This document shows positions 22,672 to 35,044 of a stretch of 64,000 nt of DNA, in pieces. Every line of letters starts with the position of its first letter. Position 1 is the first letter of the stretch. Source of the stretch: Orobanche coerulescens. Lineage: Eukaryota > Streptophyta > Magnoliopsida > Lamiales > Orobanchaceae. The stretch is taken from contig CM065809.1 in assembly GCA_033398695.1 (NCBI GenBank), positions 179,046,501-179,110,500 on the forward strand. Reading direction: 5' to 3'. The translations under genes were made by a program, and so were the position numbers. The notes under the pieces were generated by a model, which made no database searches, had not been told where the DNA came from, and saw only the letters and a program-made list of their open reading frames with translations.

Positions 22672-25600
22672 TCAAACAGTTCCAGGGAGCAACAATGACT
22701 CAAGTTCCTCTCTACGTCGCTCAAGCTCCTGCAATCAGTTGGTTTCATAAAAAATAATGCTTAATTTTCTTACAGATAACATGTCCTTGTCCTCATCCTA
22801 GTTCAATAGCCGTAAACGTATCACAGACAGGATTAATGTTCTAATACTGTATGTCCTTGTCTTTCATCCTTACAAGCTTTTTATCTTTATTAGCAAACTG
22901 GGGTAACCAAATTATTTTGCTAAAATAGACTTCAAGAAAATTTTAAAAAATAATAGTCGAAAGCTAAAATATAGAGATTCAAATCTGCTACATCAATATG
23001 TAACAAATTATGATTACCTCAAGATCCTTTATTGCTTGCCCCCTGGAAAGTTCTTTTTTCTGGCGAGCACGCTTGAGTGCTCCAATGCACAATAATCCCT
23101 AAGACGATTTAAATATTATACTATGGTAAGAGCCTCATCATCATCAACAGCACCTTAATCCCAACTATGTTGGGGTCGGTGGCATGAAGATTATAGTGTC
23201 GTTTAATTGTCTAAAATTAGTTAACACCATAACTCATGCAAATAACAAAGTGGCAAAGTTTTATGCCGGATGCCCTTCCTGTCGCAACCTTCATATGAAG
23301 GAGAAATAGAACGAAATTCCAAAACCGTCAACATCATAGTTTTTTCCATTCATACGGAAAATATCATGAGACGGCGATGAGTTTGAGATAATTGCTATTG
23401 TCATGTCACAATATGTGATTGATATTGTAAAATCAACACATACATCATGGAACATGACTCTACTATGGTAAGAGCCTACGACAATTTAAATGGATTTTAG
23501 ATATGAAACTGCAGCATTATGGCACGCGCTAATAGTTCACTACTCAGACTTGGGAAGAATATGGGCATAAGGAGTAGAACTATAATCACTCCGTCCCAAT
23601 AGAATAGTCTATTTTCAAATTATATATCTAACTAAAATTTATATATTACTCCTCAAAATTGAAGTTTTTCATTATATAAATTGCAATATTGGTTTATTGG
23701 CCAAAAAAAAATGAGTGAGAATAGATAGTTTAAAACTAGTTTTAGTTTTGTTAAAATGACTAAAATTAAAAGGGTGTACCTTAACCAATGTACCCTCTTC
23801 AAGTGGGACGGAGGGGGTACTATTAAACCAAACACTAAAACAGACACTGGGATATTTACGACATACCAGAAGTAAACTATTTCCAACTAGTAGGTGCAGC
23901 AATGGTAGCATCAACTTACTGATATAACATAAACTACACCACATGCAAGGAGCAGGTAGCTTGCGATGCTCTGAAGAAGGAAAAGCTCTTGATGGTTCCT
24001 CAAATACTCGGGATAAGCTCTGGTCATCACTGCAACACTGGAGAAAACCAGATTTCACACTCCAACAACCTATAAACAAATTTTAAATATGTGAACGGAG
24101 GTGCAAATAGCGATTGTAAAAGTTGGGCATACAATATCTGTAGCATTCCCCTGCCTGCCCAATACTCCAGAACCTGCAACACAATTGGTGAAGCTTTAAT
24201 ACATGGGCAGATGGAGTTGAATACAATACCAAAAAAAAAAAAGTTTAATTTTCAACCCCGTCATCAAATTATTTCTGGTATAACTAAATCGGCAATATTC
24301 ATCAATTATCAAACCAGTATTACAATCAAACCAGCGTAAAAAAAAATATTTGAATCATAGTGTATACATTTCTTCCAAACGGCAAAGGAATAGCATCAAT
24401 AAGATGCAAATGGTCAAGACTCAAGACCACTCGAATAGACCTGTAAAGCATTCGACTCTGAAGTTTCCATCCCCCAACACTAGTAAATCATCAAGTTTTT
24501 GCGGTAAGAACTGATTCACTCACTTCGGCTATCAATCTTAATCGCACAGCACGACTGTGAAAAGAGACATAATAAATGCAACTGACCCTATAGAACTATT
24601 TGCATCATCAACGATATTCTTTGTAGATAGATTACAGTATGCTTTTTGCTATTACTGGTCACCACTCACCGATCACACATACATAGGCACTTATAAATAA
24701 AACATCAGTTATACAAGAAAAGACCTGGATCTGATACTCAAGTTTCAATTTGATAAGCCTGTTTGTTTATGTTGTATTGTGTAAAAACACTATATCATGA
24801 CTTGATTGTAATGGTGACAGAAATATAACTCAATGTAATCAGAACAACTCAAATATCACCAACATGATTTGTTGTATGATGGTGCAGTAAATTGGATCAG
24901 TCAGTTCCGTACTTTTTCTGCCACCAAGCAATTTCTTGCACCAAATTGACCACCTATTAAATCTCTACCAATTTCCAACATATTTTCCAACAAAGCTTGT
25001 AGAACTGTCAGTCATGTGCATAACCTCATTCAAAAGGAAGAATCAGCAAATTGAAACAAGGACCATAACAAATAAGCATACAAGTAAAAGTACCCGGCCA
25101 CCTATCATCCTAGGTTCAAAATTCCCTTAATTAGAAAAAGGATTTCGAAGAAAATTTCCTCTTTATACACTAAACAAGCGCTCATTATCCCTATGCACTA
25201 AAGGGGCAGCCCGGTGCACGAAGCGTCCCCGCAAGGCGAGGGTCCGGGGAAGGGTCCCACCACAAGGGTGTATAGGGGGCAAGCCTTCCCTTGCCAATTA
25301 AATTGGCAAGAGGCCGCTCCTAGGACTCGAACCCGTGACCACAGGTCACACGGCAACAGCTCTTACCGCTGCGCCAAGACTCCCCTTCATTACCCCTATG
25401 CACTTAAAAAAAAATAAAAAATAAAAAAAACTCCAACACGATACTCATCTGAAGCTTCGGAGATACACCAATAAGCATGACTGTATTACGCTGGTGTTGT
25501 TGAATTACTGAACTATGTGTTATATGACAAAATAGCAACGATATTACAGATTAGGGGCCAAGGGTAATTAGTACCCCAAGAGTTACATAGTACGACGTCA

Positions 25601-26267
25601 AATTACTAGTCAGCATTGCAGCTGAAAATCTCACACCGTTCCAGACATCGTCATCATCATCAACAGCACTTTAATCCCAACTATGTTGGGGTCGGTGGCA
25701 TGAGATTATAGTGTCGTTTAATTGTCTAAAATTAGTTAACACCATAACTCATGTAAATAAACAAAGTGGCAAAGTTTTACTCCAGATGCTCTTCCTGTCT
25801 CAACCTTCATATGAAGGAGAAATAGAACATAAAAGAAAATATATATAGAGAGAGAGAACCTTCCAGAACTTCATAACGACTTCCCACTCGGTCTCCGCGA
25901 CCACCACAAATACAGCTAAGACCACCGCGTAACACCGGAATATCCCATCAAATACCTACACCAAACAAATTCCAACCCTCAGCATACTTGACCACAAAAT
26001 AAATGATCTCACAGTAACATCAAGCGCATGAATTAGTAAACACAACATTACATCAGATCCGTTCTTAAAAGATCGGACGGCAGAAAAAACGTTAACAGCG
26101 ATGCAGAGAATGCTGGCCAGAGAGGTAATGAGCCTAAAGCATCGACAAGCTATCAGAAAAGCATCGGGCCTCGTCCGAACCCGGCCGGCGGATGCAGACG
26201 GAGGCTGCGCTGGGTCAGACCCGGTCGCCGTGTGGCTGTCGACTCGGTGCGAGCCCTCTCCCTCCAT
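22672..26267 (-). CDS. Four-helix membrane protein, COPI-associated/TVP15-like
   Basis: Six exons on the minus strand join in frame to 202 residues: 26267-26052, 25955-25860, 24173-24133, 24037-23920, 23098-23018 and 22728-22672. All donors are GT and acceptors AG; the codon split between exons 3 and 4 gives Phe. The N-terminal 35 residues are hydrophilic. Hydrophobic segments follow at about 40-64, 76-92, 105-124 and 137-166, the last including LLQSIASYLLLACGVVYVIS. The C-terminal tail is charged and helical (ARQKKELSRG, ELERRREELESLLLPGTV). Size, layout and the FWKVLEYWAGRGMLQIFV block fit the COPI-associated/TVP15 Golgi membrane family (PF08507). That assignment is from memory of the family, so it is moderately sure. 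Vesicle or Golgi function is inference. The introns hold transposons. Confidence 0.82.
23137..23312. repeat. Dispersed repeat copy 1 (CCCAACTATGTTGGGG family)
   Basis: This intronic segment is repeated with about 90% identity at 25648-25826. It starts near a (CAT)n run, contains the hairpin CCCAACTATGTTGGGG, and ends near ATATGAAGGAGAAATAGAAC. The family resembles a word common in plant introns, but I cannot assign it to a named SINE or DNA element. Confidence 0.65.
23585..23817. mobile_element. Stowaway-like MITE
   Basis: Terminal inverted repeats ATCACTCCGTCCCA and the complement of GTGGGACGGAGGGGG are flanked by TA (23583-23584 and 23818-23819). The 233-bp size and CTCCGTCCC ends are typical of Tc1/mariner-derived Stowaway MITEs. 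It lies in intron 4 of the membrane-protein gene. Confidence 0.85.
25200..25393 (-). mobile_element. Au-like tRNA-derived SINE
   Basis: Read on the minus strand it has the Pol III A box (TTGGCGCAGCGGTAAGAGC) and B box (GGGTTCGAGTCC), and ends GCACCGGGCTGCCCC plus a short T run. These are hallmarks of the plant Au SINE family. A direct duplication CCCTATGCACT flanks it (25189-25199 and 25394-25404). It lies in intron 2 of the membrane-protein gene. Confidence 0.9.
25648..25826. repeat. Dispersed repeat copy 2 (CCCAACTATGTTGGGG family)
   Basis: This is the second intronic copy of the segment at 23137-23312, in the same orientation, also starting near a CAT/ATC run and ending AAGGAGAAATAGAAC. 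It lies in intron 2, about 2.5 kb from copy 1. Confidence 0.65.
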
Positions 26268-26399
26268 TTTTCACCAGAAATTGTGACCGAGTTCAAATAA
26301 GAGCCTCGATGATGAATGGGGAATTCGTAAGCTTCCAGCTGGCTGGAAAGAGAGGTTACACAAGTTTGAAAGATTCCTAAACCTGCTGGACAGGAAATG

Positions 26400-28442
26400 A
26401 AAATATCTAACGCCGTATATAGGTTAAGATCAGCTCTTTGTTTTCCGTATTTTGTTATACCGAGTTACGAGCTTACACGTGATTGTTAAAGGTATAATAC
26501 TTTTGTGTGTCTGAGTCTGTTAGTTTATGAGCTTAGAATTTGGCTAAGGCCTGTTTGTATGTATTTCTCCTTATTTAAAGGGATCTCATCAATGGAATAA
26601 TACACAACTTTTACCCTATTTTATTGTCTCATTTATTTTCCCTTCAACACATTATCAGCACGTAGTTCCCAACTGAGCAAAACAAAAAAATCCCTCCCGA
26701 TTTTCTGAAAAATCCCGGAAAAAAAAACGCAAATCGTTTTCTGCAGAAAACCCTAGCCGTCACCCCCCCGACCGACGAACGGTCATCACCTTCCTCACGT
26801 CCGGAGCCCCACCGTGACCTACCTCCAGTCGGTTGCTTCCCGTCATCCCCTTCATCACGACCAACTCTGGTCAGTCGCCCCGACCCGAATCGCGACCATC
26901 GCCGCCCGTCCACCGCTCGCACCAGACCCGTTGTCCGCGACTCATCCCCCTCCCCCCCCCCCCCACGTCTCCGGATCCACCTCTCGCACCAAATCCGACC
27001 GCGACCTGCTCCGTTTTCAACCGCTCGTCCGCTGCAAATTGTCTGACCCGTTCGCCCAGCCCACCGCTGCAGCCCAGAAATCGGCCCGTGGCCCAGACTC
27101 GACCCGGTTGTTGACCCAGACCTGACACGGTTGCTGAGCCGGCCCGACCCGCTCGGCAGTCCCTTTTTTTTCTCCAGACCGTTTTTTTTGCCCTTATTCA
27201 CACGAAGTAAGTACACAAATACGAACCCTACTATCTGCAATGTGCAATTTTTAGACTGCTTATATATCTTTGATTGCATATTTATACTCTGTAATTTATT
27301 TATGCTTAATCAAACCAAAAGCATGATGCATTAATAATTTTAATTAAATTAAAACGAATTGCTTATAGCAACTTCAATTAAATTAAATTCACGTTGAATT
27401 AATAATTATTGCGGCATAAGACACCTCTTTGACTGCATATATACGTGTATAGATATATTTCTAGGACTATGTGATTATATCTATAAATATACATATATTT
27501 TCATCATATATAGATATGGCATGCAAATTAGGCTTCGTCATTGGTAGATTTTAGAGGACTTACATCTATTGCCTAATCCAACTCGAACCATGATAAAGTA
27601 ATTTCATTGGTCACCTTCAATAGCATCGAAAGTAATTTATTGACCATATCTTGGTTCTGAAAAATAATAACACTCCATATTATTGAAAATTTTATCATGG
27701 AAAGTACTCATGATACGCTGTGAAAACTCATTTTCCTTTTTTTCCTTGTCTCAAGATGGTTGATCCAACTCGTCCTGAATTTGACATCTGGACTCAGAAG
27801 GACTTGAGTACCATAGATGGGTTTCTGACGTATAGACCATTTTTGTCGCTAAGGACTATAGTGCTACTATCTTTGAAAAAGCGGTAATCTGCCCGACAAA
27901 ACCAAAGCTAGTGCATTAATGTTCCTTAAGCGACATATCGACCCCAGCCTAAGATGGGAATATCTGCAGTTGAAATCCCCGAAAGAACTGTAGGATGCCC
28001 TTAAGGGCCGTTTTGGGAACATCCACAATACCTTGCTCCCAGAGTTGACCGTGTGATGGAATGAAATCCGCTTGCTTGATTATAAACGGATCAATGATAA
28101 CATATTCTTATAAATTATTAAAGAGGAAAAATTTTCATAGATAACATATTCGCCTTTAACATGGCTCTTGAAATTCTAAACGAGGATCCCCAACTACAGG
28201 CTTTTGGAGATTGTCAGGATGCAAATATTCGGCCAAAATAGAAAGAATATCTACATGATTAAATTTCTTGAAAAAAGAGAAGTATATGGACCTATAGTTC
28301 GAACTCAAAAAAATATTATCCATGTAGGATACAGAATGGTCTTTGTTAAACGGAGAAATGAAATAATGAGATTATGAGATATAAGCAAGACACATAGCAC
28401 AATGTCTTTCTCGAAGACCCATAATTGATTACGAGAAAATAT
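26400..28442 (+). mobile_element. Degenerate Ty1/copia element A, left part
   Basis: A putative LTR end (...CCCTTCAACA, about 26650) is followed by ATTATCAGCACG, a copia-type primer-site word. A CG-rich leader (26760-27180) follows. A gag start at 27756 reads MVDPTRPEFDIWTQKDL; the frame then breaks, but the UBN2-type gag block is clear at 27905-28100 (MFLKRHIDPSLRWEYLQLKS and GRFGNIHNTLLPEL in shifted frames). Sequence then jumps to an RT N-terminal segment (EKREVYGPIVRTPKN, about 28270-28340) that is cut by the CACTA element. The LTR start is uncertain because no partner LTR was found. The GC-rich leader ORFs on both strands (26644-27279) are not supported as genes. Confidence 0.7.
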
Positions 28443-28494
28443 CACTACCAAAAATAACACTTTGTGAAATTTCGCGGAGAACGCAGACAATGGC

Positions 28495-28722
28495 CGGAAG
28501 TCGTCGGCTAAAGTCGTGAGTTTAGCCGGCTAACTTGTTGTCGGCTAAACTACTTTAGCCGACGACTTTACTATTGGTCGTCGGCTAAAGTCAGGTTAAT
28601 CGTCGGCTAAAGTTTTGTAGTTTAGCCGACGACTTGTATCTTTAAATGACGACGCCGTCGGCTAAAGTAAAGTTTAGCCGACGGCTAGTATACTTTAGCC
28701 GACGACATGCGTCGGCTAAAGT
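28495..28722. repeat. Left subterminal repeat array of the CACTA
   Basis: About ten copies of TTTAGCCGACGAC or its complement GTCGTCGGCTAAA occur in 230 bp, often as head-to-head pairs. Such arrays bind the TNPA-like protein in studied CACTA elements. Confidence 0.85.
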
Positions 28723-29108
28723 CTTACATGTTTTTTTGTGCAAAATATATCACCATCTAACACTTGAAGACTTTTTTCACAACACATTCGGAAATTACAG
28801 AACAAGAAAACGAAAACCAACAATTTTCTCTGGTTTGATCATTCAAGAAATCATATTGAAGGTATGTTTATTGAATTTTAATATCAGTTATAATTATATT
28901 ATGCATATAATATATCTATTTGGATGATTATGAAAATATTTAAGAATTAGTTCGTTTTCTCGAATATTTCTTGGTGTGTGTGTATATATATATATATATA
29001 TGTGGATTTGACATCTTGAATTCGAGCTATATATGATGATTTTAGTCGTAATTTTTGTATGTTCTTGATAAATACGATGTGTAATATTGTTGTTATTTTT
29101 GTTATAGG

Positions 29109-32100
29109 ATGGATAAAAGTTGGATTGGTCTGCAAAAATGGGATCCAAGTGTCATAGATGGAATGCGAGGGTTTATTCGATTTGTGAAGGAACATGATAG
29201 TGATAGTATGATTCATTACTGTCCTTGCAATAAATGTAAATGCCGCAGCGATATGTACCGTTTTACACTTGATGTCGTATGGGAGCACTTGAAAAAAAAT
29301 GGCTTTTGGGATAAATATACATGTTGGATTTACCACTGTGAAAGATCGAATTCAATTATTCTCCATGATCACGGACAGTACAGTGGTAGCACATCCAATG
29401 ACCCCACAAGACGGTTGGTTGACGACGTGTTTGGTTATTACGACAGGGACGTATCGGCTGAAGGTCAAGAATACCATATAGCTGATCAAGCAGTCATCCG
29501 AACGCCTACATTGATACCCGTTAACACAATTTCTCTTGATAGATACAACAAGCTAATCCAACTCCAACGGACTCTTCTTTATCCTGGGTGTCACATGACG
29601 GTTCTTGATAGTGTCATAGAGACTACGAGAGTCAAGGTGGAGAACAAAACCTCGATTAAAGCTGTGGATGATTATTTGGAACTTACAGGGAAAATGCTCC
29701 CAGAAGGTCATCATCTTCCTAGTAATCACAGTAAAATGAGACGTATCCTAAAAGGTCTTGGGCTATCGTACATCAAGATCCACGTATGCATATATGATTG
29801 TGCTTTATTTTGGGGAAAGCCTAATGAAGATCTAAATAGATGTCCGGTATGTGACACAGAGAGGTATAAGTTCACTCCTTCTGGTAAAGAGAAAGCTATG
29901 AAGGTTCTTTGGTATTTCCCTCTGAAGGATAGATTGGAGAGGCTTTTCATGTCTCCTCACACAGCCAAGGCGATGAGATGGCACGCTGAGCCTCGGGTGA
30001 CTGACGAGGATATTATGATACACCCTTCTGATGGAGAGGCTTGGAAGCATATAGATAGGAGTTTCAGATTTGCATCAGATGTCCGAAATGTAAGACTCGG
30101 ACTTGCATCTGATGGATTCAACCCTTTTGGCAACATGAGCCTTTCGTATAGTATATGGCCGGTGGTAATGGTTCCTTACAACCTTCCTCCATGGATGTGC
30201 ATGAAGAAGGAGTATAATATGTTGACTCTCTTAGTACCTGGCCCCGGGTATCCAGGAAAGTGTATTGATGTTTATTTGAGACCTTTGATAGAGGAGCTGA
30301 AGTTGTTGTGGGAGCAAGGTCATCCGACGCATTTACGCTTACTCACATGAGATGTTCTACTTACGTGCTATGTGTACCGGTACCATCAGTGATTTTCCTG
30401 CATACGGGATGCTGTCCGGATCTGTTATTAGTGGATATAGAGGATGTCCAGTGTGCTTGAATGCTGATTGCGCAAGGTATCATTGTCGGAAGGTTATCAG
30501 AATGCGTCACCGTATATGGCTTGAGAGGACGCATGTCTGGCGCACAGATGCTGCAGCATTTGATGGGACTGAAGAGGTTGGTGATCCACCACGGGAGTGG
30601 ACTGGTGAGGAAATTTTGGCCGTGCTGAATGAGTATGATTTTGGGCAGTTGAGCAACCATCCTGATATAGTAGCGGCAACTCCTGAAAGACCTGACAGGT
30701 ATAAGTATTGGTCCCACAAAAGTATTTTCTGGGATCTACCTTACTGGAGTAAGTTGTCGATTAGGAACTACCTAGATGTGATGCACATAGAAAAAAATGT
30801 TTGTGAAAGTGTTGTCGGTACAGTGTTATGTTGGGAAGGGAAAACTAAAGACGGCCCTAGGCACGCATTGGTTTAAAAGAAATGAACATTAGAAAACATT
30901 TGTGGTTGAAGGAAGGGAAGGGGAAACACAAAATGCCGAAAGCTGCTTACACCGTCACCCCTGAGCAAAAGGCTGAGATTTTTTCGTGGATGAAGGCTGC
31001 AAGGTATCCCACAGGATATGCTGGAAATATAGGGAGGTGTGTTAACTTCAAGGAGAACAAGTTAACTGGACTAAAGAGCCATGATTGTCATATCCTCTTA
31101 CAACGTTTGTTTCCTGTGTTTATTCGACCATACTTGTCCAAACAGGTGGTCGAGCCTTGTGTATCGTTATCCAGGTTCTTTCAAAAGTTATGCACTAGGG
31201 AAGTAAGGAAGTCGATCTCCTCATGCAAAAGGAGATCATTTATATCTTATGCAAATTTGAGAGGATCTTCCCACGTAATTTTTGATCTCATGCCTCACCT
31301 CATGATCCATCTTCCTCGCCAACTTTTACTAACAGGCCGGTCCACTACACGTGGATGTTTCCAATAGAAGGCAACTTGGTGAGTACAAGGACTCGTGACT
31401 AATAAGTCTCGCACTGAAGGATGTATCGCCAAGCATATCTTGCATGGGAGTGTGTAACATATACCAAGTTATATTTAGGCGCGTGGATCCCACACCCGAG
31501 CCTATGTCAATAATTCCAGGTAATTTAATCTCTCCATCATCACCAAAGTTGAAGTTCAAGGAAGATTACCCGACATCATTTACAACCTTACGAGCTACGA
31601 ATTGCACATTGGTGGATATTACTTAAGCCCGTAAGTTCAATATTGGAAAGACATTCACCTTTCATGTGATGCGTGAATGGAGACATTAGATTCCACAATG
31701 AAATATTTGTTGATTATTTCGGACAATGGGTAAGTGTTTAATTACTTTACTTATTTTGCTTACATAATTTACTTAATCACGACATTCACCTTAATTAATA
31801 TCCGGATGACGCACATACAAAGTGATGGCCACCCGATGTGGTCACGTGAGTTGATGCTTCTTTCGATGAAGCTGTTACATCTAGAGTTTATTCAATAGCG
31901 AAGGTAAATAGTGTGACATTTGTATGTATCGACAGAGATCAAAGACGGAGGTGTCAAAATTGGGGTTATGATTGACGGTGGATATTACGGTGTTCTTCTC
32001 AAGTAGTGGAACTAATTTATGGAGAAGGCTTGACTTTACTTGTTCAAGTGTAGGTGGTTTGATACAAATCCTCAAATCGAAAGGGAGGATAATTATGGAC

Positions 32101-32522
32101 TATTATCCGTTGATAGTTCTACAAGTTGGTATGAAAGTGATCCTTTTGTTTTTGCAACATCTCGCTAAACCAGTTTACTACCTCGATGACTTGGTAAAAA
32201 AGGAGCATGGAAGATCGTAAATCATGTGGCTACGAGAAATATATATAGTGCGGCTACACTTGGACAAGCAATCGATAAGGATTACAACGAGGCATATCAA
32301 GAGCCGACAACTAATATTCCACGATCCTCCACAATACTATCAATAATGTTGTAGAAGGTCGAGTTGTTCGGCTACATGGCGAAGAACGTGGGTTCATAGA
32401 TGTAGGTACAAATGAATTACGTGCACTACGATGAAGATGATGAGGACGAGTTCGGACATATGCCGCCGCTATGAACTCCGACACGCAGATGCATTCAAGT
32501 GGTGATTCCGACTACGAACCTT
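29109..32522 (+). pseudogene. CACTA TNP2-type transposase
   Basis: The start at 29109 reads MDKSWIGLQKWDPSV, the transposase-associated domain (residues about 1-77), which includes CPCNKCKC. The TNP2 (Transposase_21) core follows to 30350 and continues after a one-base frameshift at 30352-30876. It includes YNLPPWMCMKKEYNMLTLLV, SVISGYRGCPVC and NYLDVMHIEKNVCES. A further shift leads to 30882-31367, a DUF4218 region (LTGLKSHDCHILLQRLFPVF). DUF4216-like fragments (VYSIAKVNSVTF, AKPVYYLDDL) continue to about 32520 with many stops. This protein would cut the element ends. At least three frameshifts mean it is inactive as read. Confidence 0.88.
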
Positions 32523-32599
32523 AGAAGGACATATCATATTATTTGTAAAAGTTCCTTAAATATTGATTGTTGTTTGCCGCTCGAACGAATCAAAAGTGA

Positions 32600-33153
32600 T
32601 ATTATTATCGATTTTTTTGTTTTTTATATATATAATTATTTATAATAAAACAAGTATAAATATATAAACTATTAATATTATATAAAAAACAAATATAAAT
32701 ATATATAAAATATAATTATATAAAAACTATATAAATTAATATACATATATATATATAATGATGTTATATATATATTTATAATTAAATTCAAATTTATATA
32801 TATAAAATTTAATTTATAAATACATAAATACTTTAGCCGAAATGACATTTTACTAAAGTATATAAATAATATAAAATTTAGTTTAAATTCCAATTTAGTT
32901 TATATAATTTATTTTAATTATATAAATTTCAAATAATATAAATAAATATATATAATATAATTTAATTATATAAAAAATGATAAATTGGGCTTTAAAGTGT
33001 AGATATTTTTAATTTTTAATATATATATTTATAGTTAAATATATATATAATTTAAATATATAAAAAATGATAAAGTGAGCTTTAGCCGACGACAGCCGTC
33101 GGCTAAAGTTGAGATATTTTTAATTTTTATTATATATATATATTTATAGTTAA

Positions 33154-33184
<31 letters not shown>

Positions 33185-34140
33185 AATTATATAAAAAAAT
33201 GATAAATTGGGCTTTAAAGTGTAGATATTTTTAATTTTTAATATATATTTATAGTTATATATATATATATATAATTTAAATATATAAAAAATGATAAAGT
33301 GAGCTTTAGCCGACGACAGCCGTCGGCTAAAGTTGAGATATTTTTAATTTTTATTATATATATATATTTATAGTTAAATATATATATATATATATATAAT
33401 TTAATTATATAAAAAAATGATAAATTGGGCTTTAAAGTGTAGATATTTTTAATTTTTAATATATATATTTATAGTTAAATATATATATATATATATATAT
33501 AATTTAAATATATAAAAAATGATAAAGTGAGCTTTAGCCGACGACAGCCATCGGCTAAAGTTGAGATATTTTTAATTTTTATTATATATATATATATATT
33601 TATAGTTAAATATATATATATATATATAATTTAATTATATACAAAAATAATAAATGGGATTTTATTGTGTAGATATTTTTAATTTTTAATATATATATAT
33701 ATTTATAGTTAAATATATACATATATATAATTTAAATATATAAAAAATGGTAAACTGAGCTTTAGCCGACGACAGCCGTCGGCTAAAGTTGAGATATTTT
33801 TAATTTTTATTATATATATATATTTATAGTTAAATATATATATATATATATATAATTTAAATATATACAAAAATGATAAATTGGGCTTTAGCCGACGACA
33901 GCCGTCGGCTAAAGTTGAGATATTTTTAATTTTATTATATATATATATATTTATAGTTAAATATATATATATATATATATATAATTTAATTATATAAAAA
34001 AATGATAAATTGGGCTTTAAAGTGTAGATATTTTTAATTTTTAATATATATATATTTATAGTTATATATATATATATAATTTAAATATATACAAAAATGA
34101 TAAATTGGGCTTTAGCCGACGACAGCTGTCGGCTAAAGTG
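32600..34140. repeat. AT-rich satellite with embedded CACTA palindromes
   Basis: After 400 bp of (TA)-rich sequence, a tandem array runs 32990-34140. Half-units of about 113 bp (GATATTTTTAATTTTT, then TTTATAGTTAAATATA, then AAATGATAAA) form a dimer of about 225 bp. One half of each dimer carries the palindrome TTTAGCCGACGACAGCCG continuing to its mirror; six copies start near 33081, 33305, 33533, 33761, 33887 and 34111. The other half has TTTAAAGTG in its place. Confidence 0.85.
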
Positions 34141-34250
34141 ACACGGCCCGTGTCAATTGACACGGTCCGTGTCCTAGTGGTCTATATTTCCAAAAATATT
34201 CTGGACATGCAACCCGTTCGAGTCGTTCGACACGGCCCGTGTCATGGTGG
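34141..34250. repeat. ACACGGCCCGTGT palindrome cluster inside the CACTA
   Basis: GACACGGCCCGTGTC occurs exactly at about 34141 and 34230, with the variant GACACGGTCCGTGTC in between. The same kind of word (GACACGGCCCGTGCC) is in the Tekay LTR near 598. Confidence 0.75.
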
Positions 34251-34339
34251 TTCGTTTTTTTTTTAGCCGACTGTTACCGTCGGCTAAAGTGGACAAGTTT
34301 AGCCGACGACGTCCACTGTCGTCGGCCAAAATACCACGA

Positions 34340-35008
34340 CACATAAAAAAAAAAAAAAAACGTAACAGGGAGGGTCTTTATTCTTTTCCCTTTTCTTCTG
34401 GAACCGTTTTCCCTTCGTCATTTTCGCCTTCGTCCCGTCATCCGACATCCGCTCCGACATCCGACATCCGCCTTCGCCGCTCCGACATCCGCTCCCGTCG
34501 TCCCCGTCGTCCCCGTCGTCCCGTCGTCCCGTCGTCCCGCCGCTGGGGTACTTTCCCTTTGTCTTTTCCCTTTCGTCCCGCCGCTCCACCGTCGTCCCGT
34601 CGTCTCAGCCGCTCCGCTCCGTCTGGAACTAGAGATGTTAAACGGGCTAGCCCTAGCGGTTCCGGGCTAGCCCTAGCGGGCTTCGGGCTAAACGGTCCGG
34701 GCTAAAAAAGCCCGGATTTAAACGGGCTAGGAAATATTGGCCCTAACCCTAACCCTAACGGGTTTCGGGCTAAACGGGCTAAATATTTAAAAAATCTATT
34801 TTTTATTTTTTTATAAGTAAAAAAAAATAACAATATATTTTATATATATAATAACAACTATACTATAATAAATATAACAAAAAATACACTTTTATGTATA
34901 TATATACACACTATATTAACAAATACAGTAATACTATATATTATATATAATATTAATATATATTATATATAATATTAATATATTATATATATATATAATA
35001 TTAATATA

Positions 35009-35044
<36 letters not shown>

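Noticed and set aside
25200..25393. tRNA gene on the minus strand
   Set aside because: A and B boxes are present, but there is no cloverleaf, the body continues as an Au SINE, and a direct duplication flanks it.
26644..27279. 211-residue GC-rich ORF on the minus strand, with plus-strand ORFs
   Set aside because: Low-complexity Arg/Gly/Pro composition in a copia leader, open in several frames at once.
28495..28722. CRISPR-like repeats
   Set aside because: Repeats are in both orientations with irregular spacing and lie inside CACTA ends, so they are subterminal transposase-binding repeats.
34739..34760. Telomere-like CCCTAACCCTAACCCTAA
   Set aside because: Only three units, inside a hAT MITE rich in related GGGCTAGCCC words. 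Not a chromosome end or interstitial telomere array.
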